A stretch of DNA of 47,938 bases, taken from NCBI GenBank assembly GCA_943329925.2, contig CALQFT020000008.1:1-47938 (forward strand), written 5' to 3'. Positions 1 to 7,711 of the stretch are shown in pieces (within the stretch, counting starts at the first letter, position 1; the number at the start of each line of letters is the position of its first letter). The position numbers were made by a program, and so were the translations under genes. The DNA comes from Opitutus sp. GAS368. GTDB lineage: Bacteria > Verrucomicrobiota > Verrucomicrobiia > Chthoniobacterales > Chthoniobacteraceae. The notes below the pieces were generated by a model. That model saw only the letters and a list, made by a program, of their open reading frames with translations. It searched no databases and was not told the origin of the DNA.

Positions 1-1822
1 AAGGCGCGGCGAATTCTCCAAAGTTGCGCAGCGTTTTGCCGTGTTTAATGGCGTTGTCCCAGATGAACCCGGCGGGCGAATAAGCGAGGGCGTCGTACTC
101 ATTTTCCCCCATGCCGTCCGGATAACTGCGGGGGAATCCGGCGAATGATTTCTCCATGTAATCCGTCGCGTAAGCCGTGGTCGACCACTGATGACCGTCG
201 GCACTCAAAATACCCGAACAATAAGTGTTATCCAAAAGCACGAAGTCACGCGCGATCTTGTGCAAATTTGGCGTGATTTCTTTTCCAAATACGCAGAGAT
301 CCTCACGGCCGTTTCCGCGGGGTTCGTCGCCCAACACCTGATCATAGGTGCGATTTTCTTTAATAATGTAAATAACGTGCTTAAAAAGGCTTGGCTCGCC
401 GATTCGCTCAGGAATAGGGCGCGGCAAAACTCCCGCACGGGCAGGCTGCATGGAAGCCAGAATCGTCTCCCTACGCAAGTTGTGGGAAACCGCCTCCGAG
501 AGAGCCGGCAGATCGCGCGTAGCGGGAAGAGGGACTAGGGAAAGCGTGCCGTTGTAATGGTGGGAATTGAAACCCTTCGCGCCGTCTGTGCTGGTCTTGG
601 TTTGCGAAGGGAGGCCCTTGATGTTTGCGACGAGGAGTTGTTTGCGGGCGGCATCAAAGACTAGAGCGCCGGGAAACCAACCCACGGGAAAAAGTCCGGT
701 GAGTTGGGAGGCCTTGTCCGCTGGGTTAAAATTGAGCACGGCGATAGCGTTTTGCGTGCCGTTGGCGGCGTACAGAGTGCGGCCATTAGGGGCGAAGGCC
801 AGAGCGTTGGGCGAGGCTCCCAGCAGATCCGCGGGACTGGCCTTGGTCCAGATGGTCTCCACCAGAGTGTCTGAGCGAGTGTCGATCACGCTGAGATTGT
901 CCGCACCGGCGTTGGCGCAAACCAGATAGCGGCCGTTGGGGGAAAGGGCGAGGGCCGAGGCGTGCAGTCCGGTGAGAATCTCCACTGTTGGGCGCGGATT
1001 AGTTTCACTTAAATCCAGCACGCTGACAGACCCCTCCGACGCCACAAAATGAACCGGGTCCACCCGCACCTTGGTGCCGCGCCCCGCAGCCCCAGTAAGA
1101 TCCTCGGGGCCCGCACGTCGCCCACCCCAATTGCTAACGTAGGCTTTTCCTGCTGCTATTTCCACATCATAGGGAGCCACTCCCACTTCGAAACTACGCA
1201 ACACTTTGCCTGTATCGGGATCCATTTCCAACAGTTGGTTGGAGAGGTTGGCGCAGACATACAGCCGTTTACCATCTTTACTAAAACTAAGTCCCGCAGG
1301 GATTTCCTGCTTGCGTCTTGGCGCATTGGCCGGGGGCAGCGCAAGCGAGTGGGAACCAGTAAGGGAGCCGTCATCACCCACAAAGAAGACCTTGATGCTG
1401 CCATTGACGTTACTCAAAAACACGCGCTTCCCGTCCGGGGAATAAACCAGACCAGTATAACTGATCTGCCCTTTGGAGTCAGGCTTGAGGATGTTAGCAG
1501 AAGCGACCTCAGGGCGCGGTTCGGTTTGTTCCTCGGATGGGAGGGGCACCCGCTGTAGGATCTCGCCCGTGGCCGGATCTAGGACGAGCAGTTCGCTGGT
1601 TTTGCCCGCGGCAAGCAGTCGCCGTCCGTCGGGGGAAAGCGCGAGGGCTTGGGGGCGCAATCCGGTGAGTTCGATCTGACGCCCCAGAGGAGTGAGTGTC
1701 TGGTTGACGGGGGTGACGCTGCGGCCAGCATCCTTGTGGCCGACGGTCTCCCGAGACTCGGCGGCAAGGAGCATGCCTGGAAAAAGCAAAAGCAGCGGCA
1801 ACTGGCAAAGGGGGGATTGCAT
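1..1822 (-). CDS. Secreted YncE-like beta-propeller / phosphoesterase fusion protein, 3' part missing
   Basis: The reading frame is open from the ATG at 1822 to the left edge of the window, so the C-terminus is missing. The protein starts with a hydrophobic signal peptide (MQSPLCQLPLLLLFPG, then an AA cleavage area) and continues with repeated propeller blades carrying SPDG/SPNG turns (for example ALALSPDGRR, LVYSPDGKR, ALALSPNGRY), as in YncE-like 40-residue-repeat proteins. From about residue 480 it changes to an alkaline-phosphatase/phosphoesterase-like domain with the hallmark string VIYIIKENRTYDQ followed by an SADGHQWS segment. Such fusions are common secreted proteins; the substrate is unknown. 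AGAAGG lies 9 bases before the chosen ATG; an in-frame ATG at 1849 would add nine residues but has no ribosome site. It is separated by 65 bp from ybeY and is on the same strand. Confidence 0.85.
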   Translation of the reverse strand, partial: MQSPLCQLPLLLLFPGMLLAAESRETVGHKDAGRSVTPVNQTLTPLGRQIELTGLRPQALALSPDGRRLLAAGKTSELLVLDPATGEILQRVPLPSEEQTEPRPEVASANILKPDSKGQISYTGLVYSPDGKRVFLSNVNGSIKVFFVGDDGSLTGSHSLALPPANAPRRKQEIPAGLSFSKDGKRLYVCANLSNQLLEMDPDTGKVLRSFEVGVAPYDVEIAAGKAYVSNWGGRRAGPEDLTGAAGRGTKVRVDPVHFVASEGSVSVLDLSETNPRPTVEILTGLHASALALSPNGRYLVCANAGADNLSVIDTRSDTLVETIWTKASPADLLGASPNALAFAPNGRTLYAANGTQNAIAVLNFNPADKASQLTGLFPVGWFPGALVFDAARKQLLVANIKGLPSQTKTSTDGAKGFNSHHYNGTLSLVPLPATRDLPALSEAVSHNLRRETILASMQPARAGVLPRPIPERIGEPSLFKHVIYIIKENRTYDQVLGDEPRGNGREDLCVFGKEITPNLHKIARDFVLLDNTYCSGILSADGHQWSTTAYATDYMEKSFAGFPRSYPDGMGENEYDALAYSPAGFIWDNAIKHGKTLRNFGEFAAP

Positions 1823-1887
1823 GGCGAAGATCCTTCTAAACGAATGCATCGCTGAGAGCCAGTGCCCTTTCCCGAACAAGACTCACT

Positions 1888-2340
1888 TCAACCCCTGCTT
1901 TCCAACCAGATCCGATCCTGAACGGCGTGCATCGCTTTGCGTTCAGCATCCGTTCCATCAAGAAATCCGTTCAAGTGCAGCAACCCATGAACCATGTACA
2001 AGGCAACTTCCTCCAGCGTGGAATGACCATACTCCCCGGCACAGCGCAATGCCGTTTGGGCGCTGATGATTATCTCTCCATGCTCAAAAGTGATGACGTC
2101 CGTGGCGCCCGGGATGTTCATAAAGTCGCGGTGAATCTGCGCGATACGCCGGTCGCTCACCAGCGACACAACCACCTCCTCCAAAGAACGCAGGGCATAC
2201 ACGCCATCCGCCGAGTGGTCCGCGCATAAAGGCACAGCGCGATGCAACCGCTCTTGAAGCGCGTCAAGATCAAGCGCAACAGCGCGCTGGCGGTTCAAGA
2301 GCACGAGTTCTGGCAGGCGCTCCGCAGCAGGCTCAACCAT
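1888..2340 (-). CDS. ybeY: Endoribonuclease YbeY (rRNA maturation)
   Basis: A 150-residue YbeY/UPF0054 protein, a metal-dependent single-strand RNase involved in 16S rRNA 3' end maturation and ribosome quality control. It has the N-terminal LVSDRRIAQIHRDF strand, the family string GATDVITFEHGEI, and the zinc motif HGLLHLNGFLDG. In the classic motif the metal ligands are H-x3-H-x5-H; here the third ligand position is Asp, a variant also found in some other phyla. The start at 2340 is preferred over an in-frame start at 2373 because GGAGGGAG lies eight bases before it. It overlaps the end of the upstream HD-domain gene by 8 bp, so the two are likely translationally coupled. The order phoH, HD phosphohydrolase, ybeY is a conserved bacterial arrangement. 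Confidence 0.93.
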   Translation of the reverse strand: MVEPAAERLPELVLLNRQRAVALDLDALQERLHRAVPLCADHSADGVYALRSLEEVVVSLVSDRRIAQIHRDFMNIPGATDVITFEHGEIIISAQTALRCAGEYGHSTLEEVALYMVHGLLHLNGFLDGTDAERKAMHAVQDRIWLESRG

Positions 2341-3982
2341 GGCGCTCCCTCCGATCCAGATCCGAGCCACCACCAGAACCGTTACGCTCCAGCAGTTGGG
2401 ACTCCCGCTTCGGAGTGGATTTAGGATAGGCGATTCGAGAATGCATCATACTCCGGAGAGTTCGCTTGAAGCTTTCAGCGACTTCCGCAAGTTCGCTAAG
2501 GCGCAAATCGCACTCCTTTAACTCACCCTGCGCGAGGCGCTTTTGAATCATCTCCTCGACCAGTTGGTCGATCCGGTGCGGGGTCGTCTTCTCCATCGAA
2601 CGCGACGCGCTTTCAATCGAATCCGCCAGACTGACAATGGCACACTCCCTCGTCTGGGGCTTGGGCCCATGGTAACGAAAGGATTCCTCGCGCACCTCCG
2701 GCAAATCTTCCTCCTCGTGCGTCGCCCCGGGGGCGACCAGCCCAGCGCGCAACGCCTCGGCCTGTTGCAGCGCTTTGCGGTAAAAATAGTAGACGGTCGA
2801 AGTGCCGTGATGCTGCTGAATGACGTCGATGATCTCACGGTTGAGCCGATGTTTGATCGCCAAGTCCACGCCTTCTTTCACGTGCGCCACGATCACCAAG
2901 GCGCTCATCGTCGGCGCCAAATCGGCGTGTGCGTCGCGCCCGTGTCTCATATTTTCGACGAAATACTCCGGCTTCACCAGTTTTCCAATGTCATGAAAAT
3001 AGGAGCAAACCCTTGCCATGGCTTCATTGGCCCCAATGGATTCCGCCGCTGACTCTGCCAACTGCGCCACCATGAGGCTGTGGTGATAAGTGCCCGGCGC
3101 CTCCAATGTCATGCGCTTGAGCAGCGGATGATTTAAGTCCGCCAATTCCAACCATGTAATGGGTGTGGTTATTCCAAAAATAGACTCCAGAACCGGTAAT
3201 ATCCCAGAAATCAACAACGCCGCGCCGACGCCACTGACAAGCGTGGCGAAAATCTGCCACCCAATAGAATCCCAACGCGTCAGGGCAAGGTTATTCCAAA
3301 GCAAGGGACCGATCTGCCCCATCAGCAAGTCCAATAAAAGAGTGGTGCACCCTACCACGATCCCCGCCTTGAGCAGTCCGGACCTGCGCCGGACATCCTT
3401 GGTCATTAACGCGGCGGCAAACCCGCTGATCATTCCAACCACCAAGGATCTCGCATTGAGCCCTCCATTTAACATCGCTCCAAACAGACTCCCAAAAATC
3501 GCCAGCACTATTCCCAAGCGCTGTCCCAACAACATGGAAATCAGCATCGGACCGAATGCATAGGGGAGAATCAACTCCCAAAACTGCTTGCGATCCAGTG
3601 CGCTCCAAGCCTCACCGGAAGGCACGTTCGCCTCCAATGCGCCGAGCGAAATCCATCGCACCACTTGCACATGCAGGACCAGCGTTCCAAAGACCAAAAG
3701 CAGGCGCGAGTTGTCCGCCCAAATCTTGGAGTGGTTCATCCAAAGCAACGCCACGGCCATGAAGTAGACAAGCACCTGCACCAGTAAGCGCTCTGCGGCG
3801 CCGGCCTCCCCACTGGAAACCGCTTGCATCAACGCTGCTCCAAGCACCAGCACAATCAGCGCCTTGGCAACGTACCCATACCGTAGAGTGTCCAGCAACT
3901 CGCTGCTGCGCAACCGCCGCCGCCACTTCGCGGAGGCGAGTCCACGCCGAATAAGGCGTTGTCTGGCAAAAAAGGAGAGCAT
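2333..3982 (-). CDS. 7TM-HD family phosphohydrolase (PgpH/YqfF-like)
   Basis: A 549-residue membrane protein. Residues about 37-275 hold some seven hydrophobic segments (7TM-7TMR_HD type), followed by a cytoplasmic HD domain with HH at 300-301, FHDIGK at 329-334, VAHVKEGVDLA and QQHHGT. In the PgpH family this domain hydrolyses cyclic di-AMP; that activity here is inferred. The large extracytoplasmic 7TMR-HDED domain that precedes the membrane region in longer family members is absent: the first membrane helix begins near residue 37, and the upstream gene ends only 15 bp before the ATG, so there is no room for it. The C-terminal tail (about 510-549) is charged and Arg/Gly/Ser-rich. It lies between phoH and ybeY in one transcription unit. 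Confidence 0.88.
   Translation of the reverse strand: MLSFFARQRLIRRGLASAKWRRRLRSSELLDTLRYGYVAKALIVLVLGAALMQAVSSGEAGAAERLLVQVLVYFMAVALLWMNHSKIWADNSRLLLVFGTLVLHVQVVRWISLGALEANVPSGEAWSALDRKQFWELILPYAFGPMLISMLLGQRLGIVLAIFGSLFGAMLNGGLNARSLVVGMISGFAAALMTKDVRRRSGLLKAGIVVGCTTLLLDLLMGQIGPLLWNNLALTRWDSIGWQIFATLVSGVGAALLISGILPVLESIFGITTPITWLELADLNHPLLKRMTLEAPGTYHHSLMVAQLAESAAESIGANEAMARVCSYFHDIGKLVKPEYFVENMRHGRDAHADLAPTMSALVIVAHVKEGVDLAIKHRLNREIIDVIQQHHGTSTVYYFYRKALQQAEALRAGLVAPGATHEEEDLPEVREESFRYHGPKPQTRECAIVSLADSIESASRSMEKTTPHRIDQLVEEMIQKRLAQGELKECDLRLSELAEVAESFKRTLRSMMHSRIAYPKSTPKRESQLLERNGSGGGSDLDRRERHG
2345..2352 (-). promoter_or_regulatory. Strong Shine-Dalgarno of ybeY
   Basis: On the minus strand GGAGGGAG lies about 4-8 bases before the ATG at 2340, inside the end of the preceding gene. 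It decides the ybeY start, and stands out because most other starts in this window have no recognisable Shine-Dalgarno. Confidence 0.7.
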
Positions 3983-3997
3983 ACGAAAAAAATCTGT

Positions 3998-4657
3998 CTA
4001 GCGAACCTCACTGGGCTCGCCCGCACCGCGGTGGCGACGATATGCGCTCACTATGAATGCAACCAACTTGTGCCGAACCACATCCTTATCTCCAAAATGA
4101 CAAAACCCAATCCCGGGCACCCCTCGCAAAGCTTGCAACGCCTCCACCAAACCCGAACGCCGGTTCGACGGCAGATCGATTTGCCTCTGGTCGCCAGTGA
4201 TCACACAATTGGAATCCAGCCCCAGTCGGGTCAGAAACATAAGCATTTGCTCAGGCGTGGTGTTTTGCGCCTCGTCCAAAACAATGAAAGAGCCCGCCAA
4301 CGTGAGGCCCCTCATATAGGCCACGGGCGCGATTTCGATGACATTACGCTCCAAACAACGTTGCATTTCCTCAGGCTCCTGAATGGCTTGCACGTAAGTG
4401 CGTTGGTTCTCCGTTTTAGGAATCACCGCTGCGCGCCGGATCGGAACCCCGTTTTGTCTGGCCTTTTCCAACTGTGCAAACAACCGGCGCACTTGATCCA
4501 CCGCCTCATCGGAGCGCTCCACTCGAAGCCATCCTTCGCGAGTGGTTAAGCGCACTCCAAGCTCTTGTTCTAAAATCTTGAGCAACCCCAAGTCGTTGCC
4601 AAACAACGACTGAAGCGTCAGAGCGCTTTCAAACTGCAGCGTTTCAACTCCTGTCAT
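3998..4657 (-). CDS. PhoH-family protein lacking the Walker A segment
   Basis: A 219-residue PhoH-like protein where the family norm is about 320. The N-terminal domain ([15 protein letters not shown]...) and the conserved linker [14 protein letters not shown] are normal, and the C-terminal half is normal: [15 protein letters not shown], Walker [23 protein letters not shown] and [10 protein letters not shown]. But the linker runs straight into [15 protein letters not shown]. The segment that should lie between, holding the GPAGTGKT P-loop, the TRPAVEAGE motif and the LGFLPGD...PYLRPLYDAL region, roughly 75 residues, is gone without loss of frame. The junction is near 4370-4385. It could not bind ATP in the usual way. 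The ATG at 4657 matches the family start; a TTG at 4705 with GAGGAG upstream would add 16 residues and overlap the preceding gene. Confidence 0.88.
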   Translation of the reverse strand: MTGVETLQFESALTLQSLFGNDLGLLKILEQELGVRLTTREGWLRVERSDEAVDQVRRLFAQLEKARQNGVPIRRAAVIPKTENQRTYVQAIQEPEEMQRCLERNVIEIAPVAYMRGLTLAGSFIVLDEAQNTTPEQMLMFLTRLGLDSNCVITGDQRQIDLPSNRRSGLVEALQALRGVPGIGFCHFGDKDVVRHKLVAFIVSAYRRHRGAGEPSEVR

Positions 4658-4677
4658 AAAGTCGGATACCGGTCGGT

Positions 4678-5121
4678 TTACCGGAATCCATAGGCGAGCG
4701 ACCAAACCGTGCGCTCCTCGGTGGACTTCTCCACCTCGACCAGCAAGTAGTATGTGCCGGTACGTTTAGGGCGAATCTTCGCTGCAGCTTTCTGGCCTTT
4801 TTGCCAGAACTCGTCTTCGACTAATTTCCCATTTTTATCGTAAATATGAACCGAGATGGTGGCTCCCTTGCTGTCAGTTCCCATCCAGAACCAGTAGTCG
4901 TTTCCTTTAAAAAGTTGATGAGGAATTGGAAGTGGTTGACCTGCTGCAAGATCGCCACCCCAGCGCTCTTCCCTCACCGTAAAACCTTCTTTCACGGCAG
5001 GCTGCGCTGCCTCCAAAGCGTAAGAAAGCGCCTCCACAATTGTCCCGCACAGAGCGCTTTGCACCCCACCATAGAGAAGGGTCGCCGCCATTACTGAAAT
5101 CGCCAGAATTTGTCGTTTCAC
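4678..5121 (-). CDS. Small secreted protein, function unknown
   Basis: A 147-residue protein with a typical signal peptide at the N-terminus ([19 protein letters not shown], cleavage probably after the LCG region). The mature part has [27 protein letters not shown] and [12 protein letters not shown], the beta-strand pattern of a pre-peptidase C-terminal (PPC) or similar extracellular beta-sandwich. Two Trp-rich strands flank a DxNGK turn. No catalytic motif is visible. It sits 13 bp downstream of another secreted unknown and 20 bp before phoH, so it probably belongs to the same transcript. The family is not recognised. Confidence 0.75.
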   Translation of the reverse strand: MKRQILAISVMAATLLYGGVQSALCGTIVEALSYALEAAQPAVKEGFTVREERWGGDLAAGQPLPIPHQLFKGNDYWFWMGTDSKGATISVHIYDKNGKLVEDEFWQKGQKAAAKIRPKRTGTYYLLVEVEKSTEERTVWSLAYGFR

Positions 5122-5134
5122 AATATCGGTTCTT

Positions 5135-6010
5135 TTAAAGCCCCTTTGCGCTCACCGCAGCGACCAATTCCCTGCAAATCTTACCAATTTCCGCCACAGC
5201 TTTTACTGGGATCTCGCCATCCCCCTTGCCCATCAGCGGCTGAATTTCGCGCAATCCACCCAGAATTTTAACGATCACGGGAAGGCTCTTTGCGGCTTCA
5301 GGAAGAGCCTGCAACCGGAGATTGAAATGATCAACAAGCACCGGCTGGTACAACAACTCCGCGCCGTCCTTGGAAAGGCTCTTTGACACCACAGCCGAGA
5401 GCGCTTCAGTACCACGGATCCAGCCACCCAGACTCACCAACTGCGCAAGCGACTCACTGTTAAGCTCCTGCATCGCCTGACGCACATCAGAAAGTGCCAG
5501 GTCCAGCTCTTTACGCACCTCCACCCAGCGGCGCTTTTCCGCAAACTCCACGATGGAATTCGCTCGGCGACTCACCGCCTTTTCCACCCCAATAGTCTTC
5601 GCCAACGTGCGCACGCTGTTGCCAATGGCCTTCACCTCCTCCGCATTCTCCGCCTCCACAGCCACAAACCCGTCCGCAATCACTATCCCCAACAACAACG
5701 AAATTTGTTCCTTACCGCCGCTGGGTGCAGCCACCCCTTTTTGCGGGCGCACCACCTCCGCCCATCCCTGCTTGCCGAGTTTGTCCAACGCGGAAAAAAC
5801 TTCGCTGGGAACCGGCACGACGACTTGTTCCACCAGATTTGTAGCCTTAGGAAACTCCTTTAAGGCAATATTTTTGGCGGGTTGGTTGGCCAGCAGGGCG
5901 GTGGAGAGGCTCGCGCAACTCAAGCACACGTTCAACGCGAGCTTCGCCGCAGCGGGCATCTTGGTTGCCGACGCCGCGCCGTTGCGCGCGCAGAGGAATC
6001 GTTGTTTCAT
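5135..6010 (-). CDS. Secreted helical protein, function unknown
   Basis: A 291-residue protein from the ATG at 6010; an in-frame TTG at 6043 would add eleven unlikely residues. The N-terminus (MKQRFLCARNGAASATK, then a hydrophobic AKLALNVCLSCASLSTALLA stretch) reads as a signal sequence. The rest is rich in Ala, Leu, Val, Glu and Lys and looks almost wholly alpha-helical, with no cysteine pairs or catalytic motif in the mature part. Its neighbour 13 bp downstream is also exported, so the two may act together outside the cytoplasm; this is inference from position only. It lies about 85 bp downstream of nadK. Confidence 0.72.
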   Translation of the reverse strand: MKQRFLCARNGAASATKMPAAAKLALNVCLSCASLSTALLANQPAKNIALKEFPKATNLVEQVVVPVPSEVFSALDKLGKQGWAEVVRPQKGVAAPSGGKEQISLLLGIVIADGFVAVEAENAEEVKAIGNSVRTLAKTIGVEKAVSRRANSIVEFAEKRRWVEVRKELDLALSDVRQAMQELNSESLAQLVSLGGWIRGTEALSAVVSKSLSKDGAELLYQPVLVDHFNLRLQALPEAAKSLPVIVKILGGLREIQPLMGKGDGEIPVKAVAEIGKICRELVAAVSAKGL

Positions 6011-6095
6011 AATCTTTAGGTCAATAGCATCATCTATCCTCAAAAAAACTCAACACCGCCTTTTTGTGGCCTCCCGCCCCGCAGTCTAACCTTTG

Positions 6096-6962
6096 CTAGA
6101 CCACCTTGCCGCTCCAACGGAGTTTCTGACGGAGCACTTCGAAAAAGGGCAATCCCAAGGGAAAAACAAGGCGCAACATCTGCCGGGAACGCCTGCAGCG
6201 AATAACATCACCAGCTTGTAATGGAAACGGCGTGCGGCCGTCCAAAGTCAAGCAGACCCCAGGTTCGCCCGCCGCCGGCTGGACCGTGATAGTAGAGCGC
6301 TCGTTGATGATGACACTGCGGTTTGTGAGCACATGCGGGCAAATTGGCGTCACTACAAAAACGCCGGAATCCGGAGCAAGAATAGGACCGCCCGCGCTCA
6401 GTGAGTACGCCGTTGACCCAGTAGGCGTGGCCACAATTAATCCGTCGGCGTTGTACTCGGTGAGCTCTACCCCGTCGATCTGCACTTCCAGACGAATCAC
6501 GGTCGAACGCTCGCCCCTGGACAAAACCATTTCGTTGAGCGCCCGCCCCTTCCAAAACGTTTTCCCCAACCGAACCACCTCAATAGAAAGCAAAGTGCGC
6601 TCGCTAAGAACCACGCGCTCCTCGAGTAAATCAGCCAACACCTGCTTGAAATCTGCGGCGCCGGCACCCGTTAAAAAACCAAGGGTTCCCGTGTTGATAC
6701 CCAAAATGGGCGGCGCTGGAAGCATCCCTTCGTGAATGACTTGCAGAAGCGTCCCATCACCGCCAAGCACGATCAAAAGATCGCACTGCTTAAAGAGTGA
6801 TTTGACGGTTAACTCGGAGTTTAGCCCAAGCAAACCGGCCGTAATGCGATCGAACAAGACGTCACGCCCCGCACTCCGCAGCATATCTACTGCAGACGCA
6901 AGCAACTCCGCGGCAGATGGTTTAGTGCCGTTAGCGATGAAACCTACCGTTTTCCAATCCAT
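6096..6962 (-). CDS. nadK: NAD kinase
   Basis: A 288-residue ATP-dependent NAD kinase, which phosphorylates NAD to NADP in the cytoplasm. The family signatures are all present: VLGGDGTLL with GGDG at 67-70, ILGINTGTLGFLT, the conserved LNEMVLSRG segment, and the nucleotide-binding string DGLIVATPTGSTAYSLSAGGPI starting near residue 174, followed by TPICPHVLTNRS. Length is normal. The ATG at 6962 lies inside the end of tlyA, giving an overlap of 19 bp. The tlyA-nadK neighbourhood is recurrent in many bacteria and supports both calls. Confidence 0.96.
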   Translation of the reverse strand: MDWKTVGFIANGTKPSAAELLASAVDMLRSAGRDVLFDRITAGLLGLNSELTVKSLFKQCDLLIVLGGDGTLLQVIHEGMLPAPPILGINTGTLGFLTGAGAADFKQVLADLLEERVVLSERTLLSIEVVRLGKTFWKGRALNEMVLSRGERSTVIRLEVQIDGVELTEYNADGLIVATPTGSTAYSLSAGGPILAPDSGVFVVTPICPHVLTNRSVIINERSTITVQPAAGEPGVCLTLDGRTPFPLQAGDVIRCRRSRQMLRLVFPLGLPFFEVLRQKLRWSGKVV

Positions 6963-7675
6963 GCGAGAAATTCGACGTTACCATCTCCACCTTTAATCGG
7001 TGACTCTAAAATAGCGCGCCACTCCAAGCAGGGATGTAGGGCTACCCAATTTTGAATTCGCTCCACCGCCTTTTGATGAAGCAGCGGATCCCGCACCACT
7101 CCGCCCCGCCCGACTTCCTCACGCTGTAATTCAAACTGCGGTTTAATCAACACAACCGCCATTCCGCCCGCTCTGACCCGCGCCAATGCAGCCGGAAGAA
7201 TAAGCGTCAGGGAAATGAAAGACACGTCAGTGACCAGTAAATCTACAAGCTCCGGCACTTCGGCTTCACCCAAATAGCGGCAGTTTAATCGCTCAAGAAC
7301 AATCACCCGCGCATCGCTTCGGATCCTCCAATCCAACTGCGAATGCCCGACATCCACAGCGTAAACCTTTGCCGCTCCATGTTGAAGAAGACAGTCAGTG
7401 AAGCCGCCAGTGGAGGCGCCAACATCCAAACACACCATCCCTTGCGTCTCAATTCCAAAACCTTGCAACGCCCCCTCCATCTTCAATCCCCCTCGCCCCA
7501 CGTAGCGCGGCCCCGCCTCAAGCGCCACCTCCGAGTCTATCTCCACGCGACTCCCCGGCTTGTCCATTCGCTGGCCGGCCACCGTCACCTGCCCCGCCAT
7601 GATGGCCCGCTGCGCCCGTTCGCGGCTCTGGGCCAGGCCGCGTTCCACCAAAAGAAGATCGAGGCGCTGTTTCAT
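6944..7675 (-). CDS. tlyA: TlyA-family RNA 2'-O-methyltransferase
   Basis: A 243-residue protein of the TlyA/hemolysin-A-like family. An N-terminal S4 RNA-binding domain (KQRLDLLLVERGLAQSRERA, then AIMAGQVTV) is followed by a GRGGLKMEGAL linker and an FtsJ-like Rossmann methyltransferase with the SAM loop DVGASTGGFTDCLLQ, YAVDVGHSQLDW, VTDVSFISL and VLIKPQFE. Family members methylate ribosomal RNA; the old name hemolysin should not be read as toxin activity here. The ATG at 7675 is preferred to an in-frame TTG at 7684. It lies 36 bp after gspE and overlaps nadK. Confidence 0.94.
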   Translation of the reverse strand: MKQRLDLLLVERGLAQSRERAQRAIMAGQVTVAGQRMDKPGSRVEIDSEVALEAGPRYVGRGGLKMEGALQGFGIETQGMVCLDVGASTGGFTDCLLQHGAAKVYAVDVGHSQLDWRIRSDARVIVLERLNCRYLGEAEVPELVDLLVTDVSFISLTLILPAALARVRAGGMAVVLIKPQFELQREEVGRGGVVRDPLLHQKAVERIQNWVALHPCLEWRAILESPIKGGDGNVEFLAWIGKR

Positions 7676-7711
7676 CAATCGCAAGTATTCTAACGCTTTG
7701 CTCGCGGAACA

